Shown here piece after piece: positions 45,545-56,674 of a DNA stretch of 64,000 nucleotides (the first letter of the stretch is position 1; every line of letters starts with the position of its first letter). This stretch comes from Linanthus parryae (Eukaryota; Streptophyta; Magnoliopsida; Ericales; Polemoniaceae). The DNA lies in the NCBI GenBank assembly GCA_023055425.1, contig JALGPY010000002.1, forward strand, positions 156,065,345-156,129,344. Reading direction: 5' to 3'. The notes beneath the pieces were generated by a model that had not been told where the DNA came from, did not search any database, and saw only the letters and a program-made list of their open reading frames with translations. The translations under genes and the position numbers were made by a program.

Positions 45545-48314
45545 TTCATTTAAGAAATAGAAAGAAATTATTATTAGTTGCACAAAAAAATGTCAATTTT
45601 ATGAGTTAAAAAAAACTTAGAATTACCAGTACAAATTTATATGTTATAAAAGAAAACTTGATCACTTATATAAATAGAAAACTTGCATCAAATATTGTAA
45701 TAACTTTTTTTAGAAATGTAAGAAAATTACATCACGTGAAGAAAAATATAATGATTGGCAATACTCCCAAATTATATTACAAGTAACTATTTATATATTG
45801 ATGTCTTACGGTTACACTTTCTTAGTATTCAATATGATTAAATAATGCACTTTATTGTTTTACCATTGTTATCAATTAAGATGCTCTATTTCATATCTAA
45901 TATGATATAAGAATATATTTGCATAATCTAAATTTAAAAAGATTGACATAAGAAATCTGGCAATTGAAAGTTATTGTCCATACTCAGTAAGATTTCTCCA
46001 AACAGCGCTGAAGATGGGTACAGAAGGAAATAGAAAAATGAAAAAGGGAACATGTAATTGTGGTACCACTACGACGCCCCACAATATTACATGTTTGAAT
46101 ATTTGTATAGTGATAACTTGTAGTTAAACTTTCTAAGTATGTTGTAATAATTTTTGCATTCACATAACTGTTTTACTACTGTTATCACTTATAATATTCT
46201 ATGTCTTATCCAAAATTCATTTTAGATGACCGTTTTCGCAATAAATTTATACACAAAACGTCCAATAGGTATTGCATTCAAGCAACTTTTTAACGAGTTT
46301 TGCTCTATTCTGGCAATATTCTAATGTGTTCGGTTTGCTGCATGTATAAACTTATGTCAATATTATGTAAGTTTATAATTATTGACATTAAAAATTTGGT
46401 AATTGCAAAGCATTTTCCGTTCTCATTTATGTTTATAAATTTGATTTAATTTATTTTTAAATTTACTATCAATTATTTTAATTTTTTGTTGGCACATTTG
46501 TAAAGGCTGAAATAGTATCACTATGATAATGTCAAGTTTATTTTGGTCCAAAAGTGATTCTATAAGGATTACCTTTTTATCACAAAAAAAAAGAAACAAC
46601 TTACATTCTTTCATTTTAATTTTCAGCAGAGAAAAAGAAAATCATATCCTCGGGTGTTGCTTAGTTGTAGGATCTTATCAACGTTCATGAATTATAAATC
46701 ATTGATGCACCATTGAATCAGATTAAAATGGTACAATCATATATATTTTCATCAACATTTTTCACGAACTGGAGATGAAACTCCAAGTGGTCACATTCCT
46801 CGCAAATTAAACCACCACCTCTAGGTTCCAAGACTGGTAGAACTATGGTAAGTGATTTCTATGAATGATGATAATTTTTTTAACAACGCTTTTACGTGAA
46901 ATCACCTCGAATATTAAAATAATTATGATAAACGAAACAAAAAAAATTAGTGTTCATCTAAATCTACAATTTCACTTTTTTATGTAAAAAGTTATAATTT
47001 CATGACTCTCTTTGAAACATATTATTTTTCAAATTTCAAACTCTTATTGGCACATTCTTTATTTTTTTCTAAAATGGGATGAGCTGATTTGCATTTCTAG
47101 AATAATGAGCGGATTTGCTTTTAAGTTGAGATAGTTTGTTATGAAAAATTGGTTAATATTTTTTAAATATAAATAAATAAATGTTAATTTATTATGTTTC
47201 TATGATTTACATATGAGAGAAATTATGAATGTGCATGAATTTTAAAATTGTATATGACCTAAACTGTATTTAAAGGATAAAATTTTAATAATAATTAAAT
47301 AAATATGAAACTGCTGGTCAAATATTCTTATTCTATTTAGAGGAATACGTCATTTGTATCGCATAAAGAAAAAACGAATGTGAAATAATAATTTGTAATT
47401 AAATTATTTTGTACAATCTTTTTTCTCTCTATAGTTTATTTTATTCTTTATGAACATAGTCTTGTCAATCACTTGTACGTGATCTCTCAGGTAAAATCCA
47501 CTATCCACATCCCTATCATCATTGAGACTTCGCGAGTAAGATATTGTTAGTATGTTTTTTTGCGAATATCTGCATTTTGAGCAGCATAAATCAAACATTT
47601 CATGCAATATTTTAAGTCATTCTTTTTATGGAAAGGTCATTGGTTTGATTTCTCTTCCTGTTCTTTAGTACATCAAACCACGTTGACAGTGATACAATTT
47701 TTTATATTATATTATTATTTTATGTAAAAAAATATGGATCACGATGTGCTTAGTTTCACATTAATCATTTCCTTAGTGATTTTAGAGGAATTTCATGTCG
47801 TTCAGAGATAAGAAGTATTTCATAAGACACGTTATGCCATTTCACTTAAAAAAAAATGAAAATAATTGCATTTCAACCATCATATAGTAACAAAATTTCT
47901 TACCTAATAAAATTAAACAATAATGCCTCAAAAATATAAGAAAATTAAATAAAAATGTTTTGATATTTTTCAAATATATTTTTCAATAAATTGGAAGTGG
48001 TTTTTTAAGAAATAATTTTTATAATGGTTTAAATTTAGTTTAACTTTCTTATATGTATAGTGGATCATGTTATGATTTACTTTACTTCTCCACCTGAGAT
48101 TCAATTAGAGCTCAATTTCAGCAACACAATTGGTACAATAAATTAGCATGCTCTTCTTAGAGCTTTACTTCCCAGGAATCCTGACCAAAATTGTTGCATT
48201 TTTTAATTCAGGTTTGACCTAATATAGTTAGATACATTTATTCTATTATTATTTTCATAAAAGGGAACAAATAGAACTTACGGCAGACCCGCGCATTGCG
48301 CGGGGTACACCTAG
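44979..48314 (+). mobile_element. Helitron, non-autonomous, array unit 2
   Basis: 3,336 bp joined head to tail to unit 1: the CTAG of unit 1 is followed at once by TTATATATAAAAGCTATGAG. It is collinear with unit 1 apart from the internal duplication, a run of about 30 A at 45512-45542 and small indels. No helicase is present. Confidence 0.85.
48288..48314 (+). repeat. Helitron 3' hairpin and CTAG end, unit 2
   Basis: CCCGCGC (48288-48294), ATT, GCGCGGG (48298-48304), then GTACAC and CTAG at 48311-48314. The spacer is one base shorter than in unit 1. Confidence 0.9.
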
Positions 48315-48771
48315 TTATATATAAAAGCTATGAGGAGAGGAAAACTCACTCTCCATATGCCATTTGTCAATTAGTTGTTTTAGGTGAAGACATGCGGAGC
48401 GCTTATTTGGATTTTTAACCAATGAACATCATTCTTAGTGCCAACTTATCAAAGTAAATGTCCACCATGGAAAATGACTCATCAAGTAACCCCCACATTT
48501 TGTATTTATTATTCAATTCCTCAATTTTGCTTTTATTAACAACTACATATTAGTTTGATTATGAGTTACTAAATTGCTAATGGTAAATTGGATAATAATT
48601 ACAATAATAAAGTAAGTTACTAAATTGTTAATTATAAGATCTTTTTTCAGAAACTAATAAGGTATTTTGGATTTATTGTATGACAAGTAAAATCAATAAT
48701 TTAATATGAAAATACAAATACTACATTATCAATTCCATAATACACCGTTTAACCTCTACATGGTCCATCAT

Positions 48772-48786
48772 AGAGCTGAATTGATA
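48772..48786. repeat. 15-bp target duplication of LINE 2, left copy
   Basis: AGAGCTGAATTGATA here is repeated exactly at 54474-54488, after the A-run of LINE 2. In the other Helitron units it occurs once at the matching place. Confidence 0.92.
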
Positions 48787-48874
48787 CTTGGCACAGATTA
48801 AGTATAAGGGGTAAGATCTCTAGACTTGTGGAGGCTCCGTGAAATTCGGAGGAAGGGAGAAAAAAACCCTAGAC

Positions 48875-50371
48875 ATGGAGAAGGCGGCGGCGGACTTTGA
48901 ATCACTCAGGCTAACCGAGAAGGAATCGACGGAGATCGTATTTGATGACGATTTCTGTGTCCATGCAGAAAAAGGGTTTGAATGGTGTATTATTGGACGC
49001 TTTCTAACTGATGTTGAGATTGATCCGAAGGCCATGAAAACCTTCTTCCGACGAATCTGGAATAAAGGTGAGCAAATCAATTTCTATAATGTCAGTAGAA
49101 ATACTTTTCTGTTCAAATTCCCGAATAAGGCGTTGCTAGATCGTATAGCCTCCGGGGGTCCATGGGTATTCGATGGTGCAATGTTGATGATGAAACCCTG
49201 GGCCTTAGGGGACAACACAGAAAACCCTAGTTTCGAGACAATGGATGTATGGATCCAGATCCATAACCTCCCGATCCACCTTGTTACGGAACAAGCAGGA
49301 CGAAAGGCTGTGCTGAACGTTGGAGAGGTGATCCAAACAGATCCTCGGGTAGACAGTGAAGGTATGCAAAACTTTGTCAGAGTGCGTGTTCGAATGCCGA
49401 TATTCGAAGCCCTACCACGAGGGGTGTATGTGAATATCAAGCAGGAAAGAGTATGGCTCGACTTCAGATATGAACGAATACCCAGAGTTTGCAAGTGGTG
49501 CGGGTGCCTCGACCACTATAGCCGATACTGCGATAAACTGACAGACAATGAAGACGAGATGGGAGAGGAAGGCTATGGGGAATGGTTACTCTACCATCCG
49601 CCCAAGAAGGGAAGAGTAGAGATAAGGAAAACTAGAACACTGAAGACAAAGGACCAAAACGAGGATGGTACTGGAAAGGAAACCGAGGATGAGACTCCAA
49701 GGGATATTGATCTAAACCAAAATCTGAATGAGACGGACGAGGGGACAACAACCAGTGCTGGCAAGAAAATAATCCCACCGGAAGTTCACATGGTCGACAA
49801 TCCTCAGTTTGAGGACAATACTGGGTCTAACGAAAGCGAGGGGTGTAGGGAAGCTGCTGATAATGGGGGAGAAGTTGAGACCCATCCAGAAGAAGGGATA
49901 AGGGACGAAACGGGACAGGAAGACGAAACTGCAAATTCCAGGGGCAACCAACCACAGTCGATGCCAACTGACCACACAGAGAAAGTGACCGGGGCCAAGA
50001 AAGACAAGGTAGCGGCGATGGTTAGCTCCTTCGAGATAAACCAGAATTCCCCTGGAACTGGTATTCCTGAAATCAGTATCCCCAAACCTGCCCAGCGTAC
50101 AAACTGGAAGGATGCTGCAAGACAGGGGGCCAAGAAGGCAGCGGAGAAAGCCCCACAGTCCCCCAAACGCAAGGTTGGGATTAATTTCAACTTCAGCCCT
50201 CCCCCAGTGCACGAGGAAAGCTCGAGAGGCGCTTTTAAAAGCAGGGATATTAATCTGGAGAAGAAGCTGATTCATGCATCAACTACAAAAAACAATGGGG
50301 ATGAAAGCTCCCCAAAAAAAATTAATGCACAAACGGCGGCGCCTGTTAATCAGGGCCGCCGAGCACAATGA
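48875..50371 (+). CDS. LINE 2 ORF1 protein (DUF4283, CCHC zinc knuckle)
   Basis: RNA-binding nucleocapsid-like protein of plant L1 LINEs, about 498 residues from the ATG at 48875. The frame is open from 48839, but that upstream codon is GTG, so I prefer this ATG (MEKAAADFESL). The DUF4283 region spans roughly residues 35-150 (GGPWVFDGAMLMMKPW). A CCHC knuckle CKWCGCLDHYSRYC lies at about 206-219 (C206, C209, H214, C219). The remainder is acidic to mixed-charge and probably disordered, ending in a Lys/Pro-rich part (SPKRKVGINFNFSPPP). It binds the element's own RNA in the family. Its stop codon TGA overlaps the ORF2 start as ATGA at 50368-50371. No internal stop is present, so the protein could be made. 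Confidence 0.9.
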   Translation: MEKAAADFESLRLTEKESTEIVFDDDFCVHAEKGFEWCIIGRFLTDVEIDPKAMKTFFRRIWNKGEQINFYNVSRNTFLFKFPNKALLDRIASGGPWVFDGAMLMMKPWALGDNTENPSFETMDVWIQIHNLPIHLVTEQAGRKAVLNVGEVIQTDPRVDSEGMQNFVRVRVRMPIFEALPRGVYVNIKQERVWLDFRYERIPRVCKWCGCLDHYSRYCDKLTDNEDEMGEEGYGEWLLYHPPKKGRVEIRKTRTLKTKDQNEDGTGKETEDETPRDIDLNQNLNETDEGTTTSAGKKIIPPEVHMVDNPQFEDNTGSNESEGCREAADNGGEVETHPEEGIRDETGQEDETANSRGNQPQSMPTDHTEKVTGAKKDKVAAMVSSFEINQNSPGTGIPEISIPKPAQRTNWKDAARQGAKKAAEKAPQSPKRKVGINFNFSPPPVHEESSRGAFKSRDINLEKKLIHASTTKNNGDESSPKKINAQTAAPVNQGRRAQ

Positions 50372-53300
50372 GTATCCTCAGTTGGAACGTACGAGGGCTG
50401 GGGAAACCTCGTGCGGTCCGTGCACTTAAGGAGCAGGTGAGGCTCCTCTCCCCAAAAATTGTCTTCTTGATGGAGACAAAGCTCACCAAGTCGGAGATGG
50501 AGAACGTTAGAAACAAGGTAGGGTATGCAAACGGGATTTTTCGGGAAGCCAATGAGAGGATACCAAAGTTAAAATCAGCCTTTTTAAATTCTCAGACTTC
50601 CACATAGATGCCGATGTAGAGGAAGAAGATGGCTTTGTTTGGAAGTTGACGGGATTCTATGGAGACCCGGTAAAGGAACAGAGACACAATTCATGGGATC
50701 TCTTGAGGAGAATTGCCCCAACAGCCAGCAGGGCATGGTGTGTCTGTGGAGATTTTAACGCTATTAGCAGCTTCGCAGAGAAGGAAGGAGGAAGGTATGA
50801 CAACTATTCTCAGTTAAATGCCTTTAATGATGTATTACAAGAGTTGGATTTGCTTGATTTAGGGTTTACCGGACCCATGTTCACTTGGTCAAACAACCAA
50901 GAGGAGGAAACCAATGTGAAAGAAAGATTGGATAGGTTTGTTGCGAATGTAGAGTGGATGGACAGATTTAGGGGTGCCCGGGTTACTCATCAAGTCGGAA
51001 TGCGGTCGGACCACAAGCCCATTCTTCTAGAATGGGAACCAAAACAACAGCCGCAAAGAAGGAGATTCCACTATGAAAATATGTGGAATACACATGGGGA
51101 GTTTAAGCAGTTTGTGGCTACCAGTTGGCAAGGAGATAGTAATTGTGATCTCGCTCGGAAACTAGGCATGATGGCGGCGAAGTGCCAAAGATGGAGTAAA
51201 AAAGTTTTCGGGTCAGTGAAGAATCAAATCAAGTCCCTTAGAGAAAGAAAGGAGGCATTGGAGAGCTCGGCGCAAACCAGGAAGGTGATTGAGGAACTGA
51301 AGCTAGTCTCGAATGATTATGATAACTTGCTCTATAAAGAAGAATTGATGTGGAAACAAAGAGCGAGAACGGAATGGCTACAACAAGGGGACAAAAACAC
51401 TAAGTACTTCCATAGAAGGGCCACGATTCGGCGTGCCAGAAATTGCTTTAATGGGATCGAAAAAGAAGATGGGATGTGGAAAAAAGACGACAAGGAGATT
51501 ACTGCTTGTCTCGAACGGCACTTTCAGGGGCTTTTTACAACTCAAAACCCCACGAATGAGGAAATTTACAATTTCCTGCAGTGTTCGCAGGAAACAATTT
51601 CGGTAGAAGACTACAATCTGCTAGAACAACAATATTTAGTGGAAGAAATAAGGGAGGCCCTGTTCCAAATGAGCCCAGACAAAGCCCCTGGCAAAGATGG
51701 TTTTACAGCAGGCTTCTACCAGCGACATTGGAGTACAGTAGGAGAAGAAACTACCAATGCTTGTCTACAGATCCTAAACGAAGGTTCTGAGTTTGGAGTG
51801 TTTAACAACACCATCATAACTCTGATCCCAAAAACAAAACAGCCCCGTAAGCCAACGGATTTTAGACCGATCAGTCTTTGTTCAGTGATCTATAAGATTG
51901 TTGCTAAGGTCGTGGCTAACAGACTAAAGAAGGTGTTGGATGGTATTATCAGTGAAAACCAAAGTGCTTTCGTCCCGGGGCGCTTAATAACTGATAATAT
52001 TATCACAGCCTTTGAGGTAATTCATACGATCAAGACGAGGAAAAAGGGCAAGGTCGGTGCGATGGCCCTAAAAGTTGATATGGCAAAGGCGTACGATAGG
52101 GTTGAATGGGAGTTTTTGATTGGAACGCTAAACCAGTTGGGCTTCGGACCCAAGTTTATCAACCTAGTCTACAGGTGCATTTCTACTGTATCATATGAGT
52201 TTGTCCGAAATGGTGCAGTGGTAGGAAAAGTTGTCCCAGAAAGGGGAATTAGGCAGGGATGTCCTTTATCCCCCTACCTATTCGTTATTTGTAGTGAGAT
52301 GTTATCTAGAGCTGTCCCGGCAGCAGTGATTGACGGAAGAATCAAGGCCGTGGCAGCGTCTAGGGGAGGACCAGTGGTCTCCCACCTATTTTTTGCTGAC
52401 GATTCTATGTTTTTTCTACAGGCAAAAGAAGAAGAAATTACACAATTACAACAACTTTTCCAACTATACGAGAAAGCTTCGGGCCAAGCGGTGAATGCAG
52501 CCAAGTCCTCGATTGTCTTTTCGCCAAACGTACCAAATGCTGTGAAGGAGGAGATCCGAGCTGTTTGCGGGGTGCCTGAGACAGAAAAACACGATCAATA
52601 CCTGGGTCTACCGACGACAATTGGAAGACAAAAAGCAGTCACTTTTGCATACATTATCGACAGAGTAATTAGCCGGCTAAAGGGATGGAAAGAAAAAGCG
52701 TTGTCAATAGGAGGTAAAGAAATTCTAATAAAAGCTGTTGCAAATGCTGTACCCAGTTACGCCATGGCCTGCTTTAAGTTACCAGACGGGATATGCGAGA
52801 AGATTGAAGTAAAAATCCGACAATTTTGGTGGAGGAGAGACCAGCAAAATAAAGGTATAAATTGGGTAAATTGGCGTAAATTACAAGACCCAGTAGAAGA
52901 CGGGGGTGTTGGATTTAGGGACTTCAAAATTTTCAATCAGGCCATGTTAGCCAAACAAGCTTGGAGGATACAAGGAAACAGTGACTCTCTAATGAGCAGA
53001 GTGATCAAAGCCAAATACTTCGCGAACAAAAGTTTTTGGGAGGCTGAAGAAGGTTACTCACCGAGTTATGTGTGGAGAAGTATTATCCATGGCCGAAAAT
53101 TGCTGGAAAGGGGGATGAGATGGCAACTTGGAGACGGAAACTCGATTCAGATGACGGACCCATGGCTGGCAAGAGAGACGACCTACAAGATTATGAGCAG
53201 AAATAGTCAATTGCAAGGAAAAACTGTTGCTGAGTTCATTGATAAAGAAAACGGCTCCTGGAATAAAGAAAAACTCCAACAGTACCTGAATGAGTTTGAT

Positions 53301-54437
53301 GTCGAAGAAATCTGTGGTATGAAGATTCCCAACCCTCCAACCGTAGACAGGCTAAGGTGGCACTATACAGCAGATGGAGTATATACAGTAAAGTCAGGGT
53401 ATGCAGCAGCCTACGAGATTCAAAGAAGAACAGAAAATAGAGGTGAGAGCTCGTCGAAAAACCAGGCATGCTACAAAAAGTTGTGGAAGTTAAAGATGGA
53501 GAGGAAGATCACTCACTTAATCTGGAGAATCACCAACGAAGCTATACCAGTGGCATCTGAGTTAAGGAGAAGAGGAGTCAACGCCCAGATTGACTGCAAT
53601 AGCTGCATCGATGGAATTGAAACAATCAACCACCCTTTTTTGGAGTGTCCAGTGGCCAGATCTGTCTGGAACACAATCATGGGGCATCAGTTTTTAGAGA
53701 ACAAACCAAACAACATCACAGAATTCATCTTACAACAGGTAACACAAGGGGCAAAAGATGAAACTGTGCTTGTGTGTGTGGTGATTTGGTGTTTGTGGTA
53801 TTTCAGAAACCAGAAACTATTCTCCAATCCACTGTATACGGTTGATATGGTACTAGATCTAATCAACAAAAAATGGGAAGACCAGAAAATAAGGAAGGAA
53901 AGAGGACTTAGCTTGCAGACTCCGCCACCAAAGATAGCTGCTGATATATGGATTCACTTCGATGGAGGATGGAACCCTAGAGATCGATCGGCCACGGCAG
54001 GAGTTGCGGTGAGAAACAACAAAGGGGACTGTCTGGAAGCATTTGCGAAGAAACTGGGGAAGCTAGATAGTGCTAAAGAAGCGGAAGGCATGGCGTGCTT
54101 GGAAGCCCTCCTCAGATGCGGAAAATACAGTGATAAGGAGGTGGTAGTCGCCGGCGATGCAAAGGTGTTGATGGAGGAACTGGAGAGAGGAAGGGTTGAG
54201 GAAGAGACGAACCAGCTGAGTGGTCTTCGAGAGATTATGAAACGGCTGGTAGCCCTAGTCAAAGATAGAGATAAGGTTCATCTAATGGTGTGCGGAAGGA
54301 AAGCCAACCACGTGGCACACATGCTAGCAACACACGCGGCGACAGGTCCCAAGGAAAGTAATTGGGAGGCGACCATACCGATGTGGTTAATGAACCTATG
54401 TAAACGAGATATCGATTCTGTAAACGCCTGCGTTTGA
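50368..54437 (+). pseudogene. LINE 2 ORF2 protein (endonuclease, RT, RNase H) with one frameshift
   Basis: ORF2 starts at 50368 (MSILSWNVRGLGKPRAVR), the typical APE-endonuclease start, and stays open to 50607. The correct frame then moves to the one that is open from before 50646 to 54437. The glycine-rich part normally found between FLMETKL and the next strand is partly missing near 50550-50590, so a small deletion with a frame change is likely. Downstream: endonuclease GDFNAIS and RSDHKPILLEW; reverse transcriptase from about 51640 with DKAPGKDGF, DFRPISLC, KVDMAKAYDRVEW, RQGCPLSPYLF and FADD (near 52394); zf-RVT with C-x2-C near 53600; and RNase H with FDGGWNPRDRSATAG near 53955. The family uses nick-primed reverse transcription. 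Apart from the frameshift, this copy looks complete. Confidence 0.9.
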
Positions 54438-54461
54438 TCTTTTTAATATATTCCACTTCTC

Positions 54462-54472
54462 AAAAAAAAAAA
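54462..54472 (+). repeat. Poly-A tail of LINE 2
   Basis: A run of 11 A ends the LINE, one base before the right copy of its 15-bp duplication. Confidence 0.85.
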
Positions 54473-55340
54473 GAGAGCTGAATTGATAAATTTATGTCCG
54501 AATACAAAAATGCTTAAGCAATTACGTTGGGAAAATGGGGTGAAATAATTAAAACAAATACTTTCATTTAAGAAATAGAAAGAAATTATTATTAGTTTCA
54601 CAAAAAAATGTCAATTTTATGAGTTAAATAAAATTTAGAATTACCAGTACAAATTTATATGTTATAAAAGAAATTTGATCACTTATATAAATAGAAAACT
54701 TGCATCAAATATTGTAATAACTTTTTTTAGCAATGTAAGAAAATTACATCACGTGAAGAAAAATATAATGATTGGCAATACTCCCAATTTATATTACAAG
54801 TAACTATTTATATATTGATGTCTTACGGTTATACTTTCTTAGTATTCAATATGATTAAATAATGCACTTTATTGTTTACCATTGTTATCAATTAAGATGC
54901 TCTATTTCATATCTATTATGATATAAGAATATATTTGCTTAATCTAAATTTAAAAAGATTGACATAAGAAATATGGCAATTGAAAGTTATTGTCCATACT
55001 CATTAAGATTTCTCCAAACAGCGCTGAAGATGGGTACAGAAGGAAATAGAAAAATGAAAAAGGGAACATGTAATTGTGGTACCACTACGACGCCCCACAA
55101 TATTACATGTTTGACTATTTGTATAGTGATAACTTGTAGTTAAACTTTCTAAGTATGTTGTAATAATTTTGGCATTCGCATAACCGTTTTACTACTGTTA
55201 TCACTTATAATATTCTATGTCTTATCCAAAATTCATTTTAGATGACCGTTTTCGCAATAAATCTATACACAAAACGTCCAATGGATATTGCATTCAAGCA
55301 ACTTTTTAACGAGTTTTGCTCTGTTCTGGCAATATTCTAA

Positions 55341-55946
55341 TGTACGAGAGAATCCTTTAGGGAGGATTCAATATACACCAAGAGCAGATGATAAGAACAT
55401 AGGAAGATTAGAGTTGTGTGTAGGGAGAGAATAAGGCAATAGTACTGTGTGAGAGAGAGACAGAATTTTAGCAGAGCTTCCGCGTATCTCAGGTGATTTG
55501 TCCTTGTATGGAAGGGTTAACAATCCTATATATAACAGAGAATGTGACCGTTGTAGTGGGTTAATGCACCCATTAATGGCGGCTTAATTAGCTTAACCAC
55601 AACCGCACGTTCGTCCGCGTATATAGGAACCGTGACGCACTTCGTCCGCGTATACCGGAACCGTTATGAGGTTGACCGGGTTTATGGAGCTCATGCCATA
55701 AATCTCTCAAAGCATTTACTAAAGGTCGCGCGCGGGCTTGGTTGTCGCTCGCGCGCGACGGAACTTACTCTAGCCTCCAAACCACTAAGTCCCTACAAGT
55801 CCCGTGTGGCGGTATGCGAGGGCCCTGTCTCGTAGCCCCCACGTGGATCAGCGCGGGTGGTGATCCAGTGTGTGTGGAGCACATCTAGGTGTGCTGGATG
55901 ATCGCCACGTGGCTAAGATCTGTCTTTCTAGAAAGCACTATCTACA
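55341..55946 (-). repeat. 3' LTR of the Ty3/gypsy element
   Basis: 606 bp with TGTA...TACA ends. The left end TGTACGAGAGAATCC interrupts Helitron sequence, and the right end ...CACTATCTACA is followed by a polypurine tract. It contains a 31-bp direct repeat starting TCGTCCGCGTATA (55611 and 55642) and a perfect GC hairpin, GTCGCGCGCG at 55725-55734 against CGCGCGCGAC at 55750-55759. The partner LTR lies outside the window. Confidence 0.8.
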
Positions 55947-55950
55947 TTAG

Positions 55951-55960
55951 CCCCCTTTCT
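55951..55960 (-). promoter_or_regulatory. Polypurine tract of the gypsy element
   Basis: AGAAAGGGGG on the minus strand, four bases (CTAA) before the LTR start TGTAGATAG. Confidence 0.75.
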
Positions 55961-56674
55961 GCGCGTGAAGACACATAGCCGAATAGGCTTCAATGCGCAG
56001 GAACCAATGTACGCGTCGCTGCCACGCACCAATTCAAATACACGCAAAATCAGCCCCCGTGCGTGCCATTATGACCTAGAATCCCTAGATTTGTGCCGTC
56101 TGTTCTTTTAGGGTTTTAGGCGTGACGTCAGGTTGTCCTGTGATTGCGCGATTCGACGGTGACGGTTGCGATTCGACTACTGAAAGGACGCGACTCCTCA
56201 TTGTTCTTGAATAAGTACTCTATGCTCTCCATTGTTACAAAACATCACTTCTCTCTCTAAAGTGAATGATACCCGGAAGCCTTCAAGAGCAGATTCAAGT
56301 AATCAACCATCAGTTCTTCCTTGTCAATCGTCTCCTTCAACTTGCTTCAGCAAAACAAGTTTGGCTTTGCTCAATTCCATTAATGTACTCAAATATTCTT
56401 TGAACTGTCTTGGATCTGTAAACCCATTGCTATTTGGAATATACCGTTTGTTGAGAACTGTAAAAGGCTTTTTCTTAAACCATGAACTGATTGAGTCACC
56501 AGATTGTGACGATTTTGAATGTAGAATTTCTTCAATTCTGAGCTTCTAAACCCAAAATTGACCCCGGACTGTTCATTTTCTCTTGACAAACCATAATTGC
56601 TTCCTGAATCTAGACTGAAATTCAAACTGAAAGCGTGTATATTTCTCCCCCCTTTTTCTTGCTCTTCTACAGGA
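55961..56674 (+). other. Region upstream of the antisense gene (leader and presumed promoter)
   Basis: Between the polypurine tract and the first coding ATG. A polypyrimidine run followed by CTACAG ends at 56672, two bases before the ATG, which suggests an intron in the 5' untranslated part. Its donor is not certain. I find no clear TATA box. ORFs here are short and unsupported. Confidence 0.45.

Larger units (their letters stand above)
48787..54473 (+). mobile_element. LINE 2, nearly complete plant L1-type element
   Basis: 5,687 bp with a short leader (about 88 bp), ORF1, an overlapping ORF2, a 24-bp 3' tail and an A-run at 54462-54472. A perfect 15-bp target duplication lies in Helitron unit 3. 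Both ORFs are long and conserved apart from one frameshift in the endonuclease part of ORF2. This makes it one of the youngest insertions in the window. Confidence 0.94.
48315..55340 (+). mobile_element. Helitron unit 3, split by LINE 2 and cut by the gypsy LTR
   Basis: Starts directly after the CTAG of unit 2 (TTATATATAAAAGCTATGAG). It runs to 48786, resumes at 54489 after LINE 2, and stops at 55340, where the gypsy LTR begins. About 1.3 kb of Helitron is present. The 3' part with the hairpin is missing from the window and may lie beyond the gypsy element. Confidence 0.85.

Noticed and set aside
44009..47607. A conserved minus-strand ORF (44009-44284 and 47404-47607) as a Helitron gene.
   Set aside because: It is similar only because units 1 and 2 are copies. 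The second is truncated by a stop, and no Rep, helicase or RPA motif is present.
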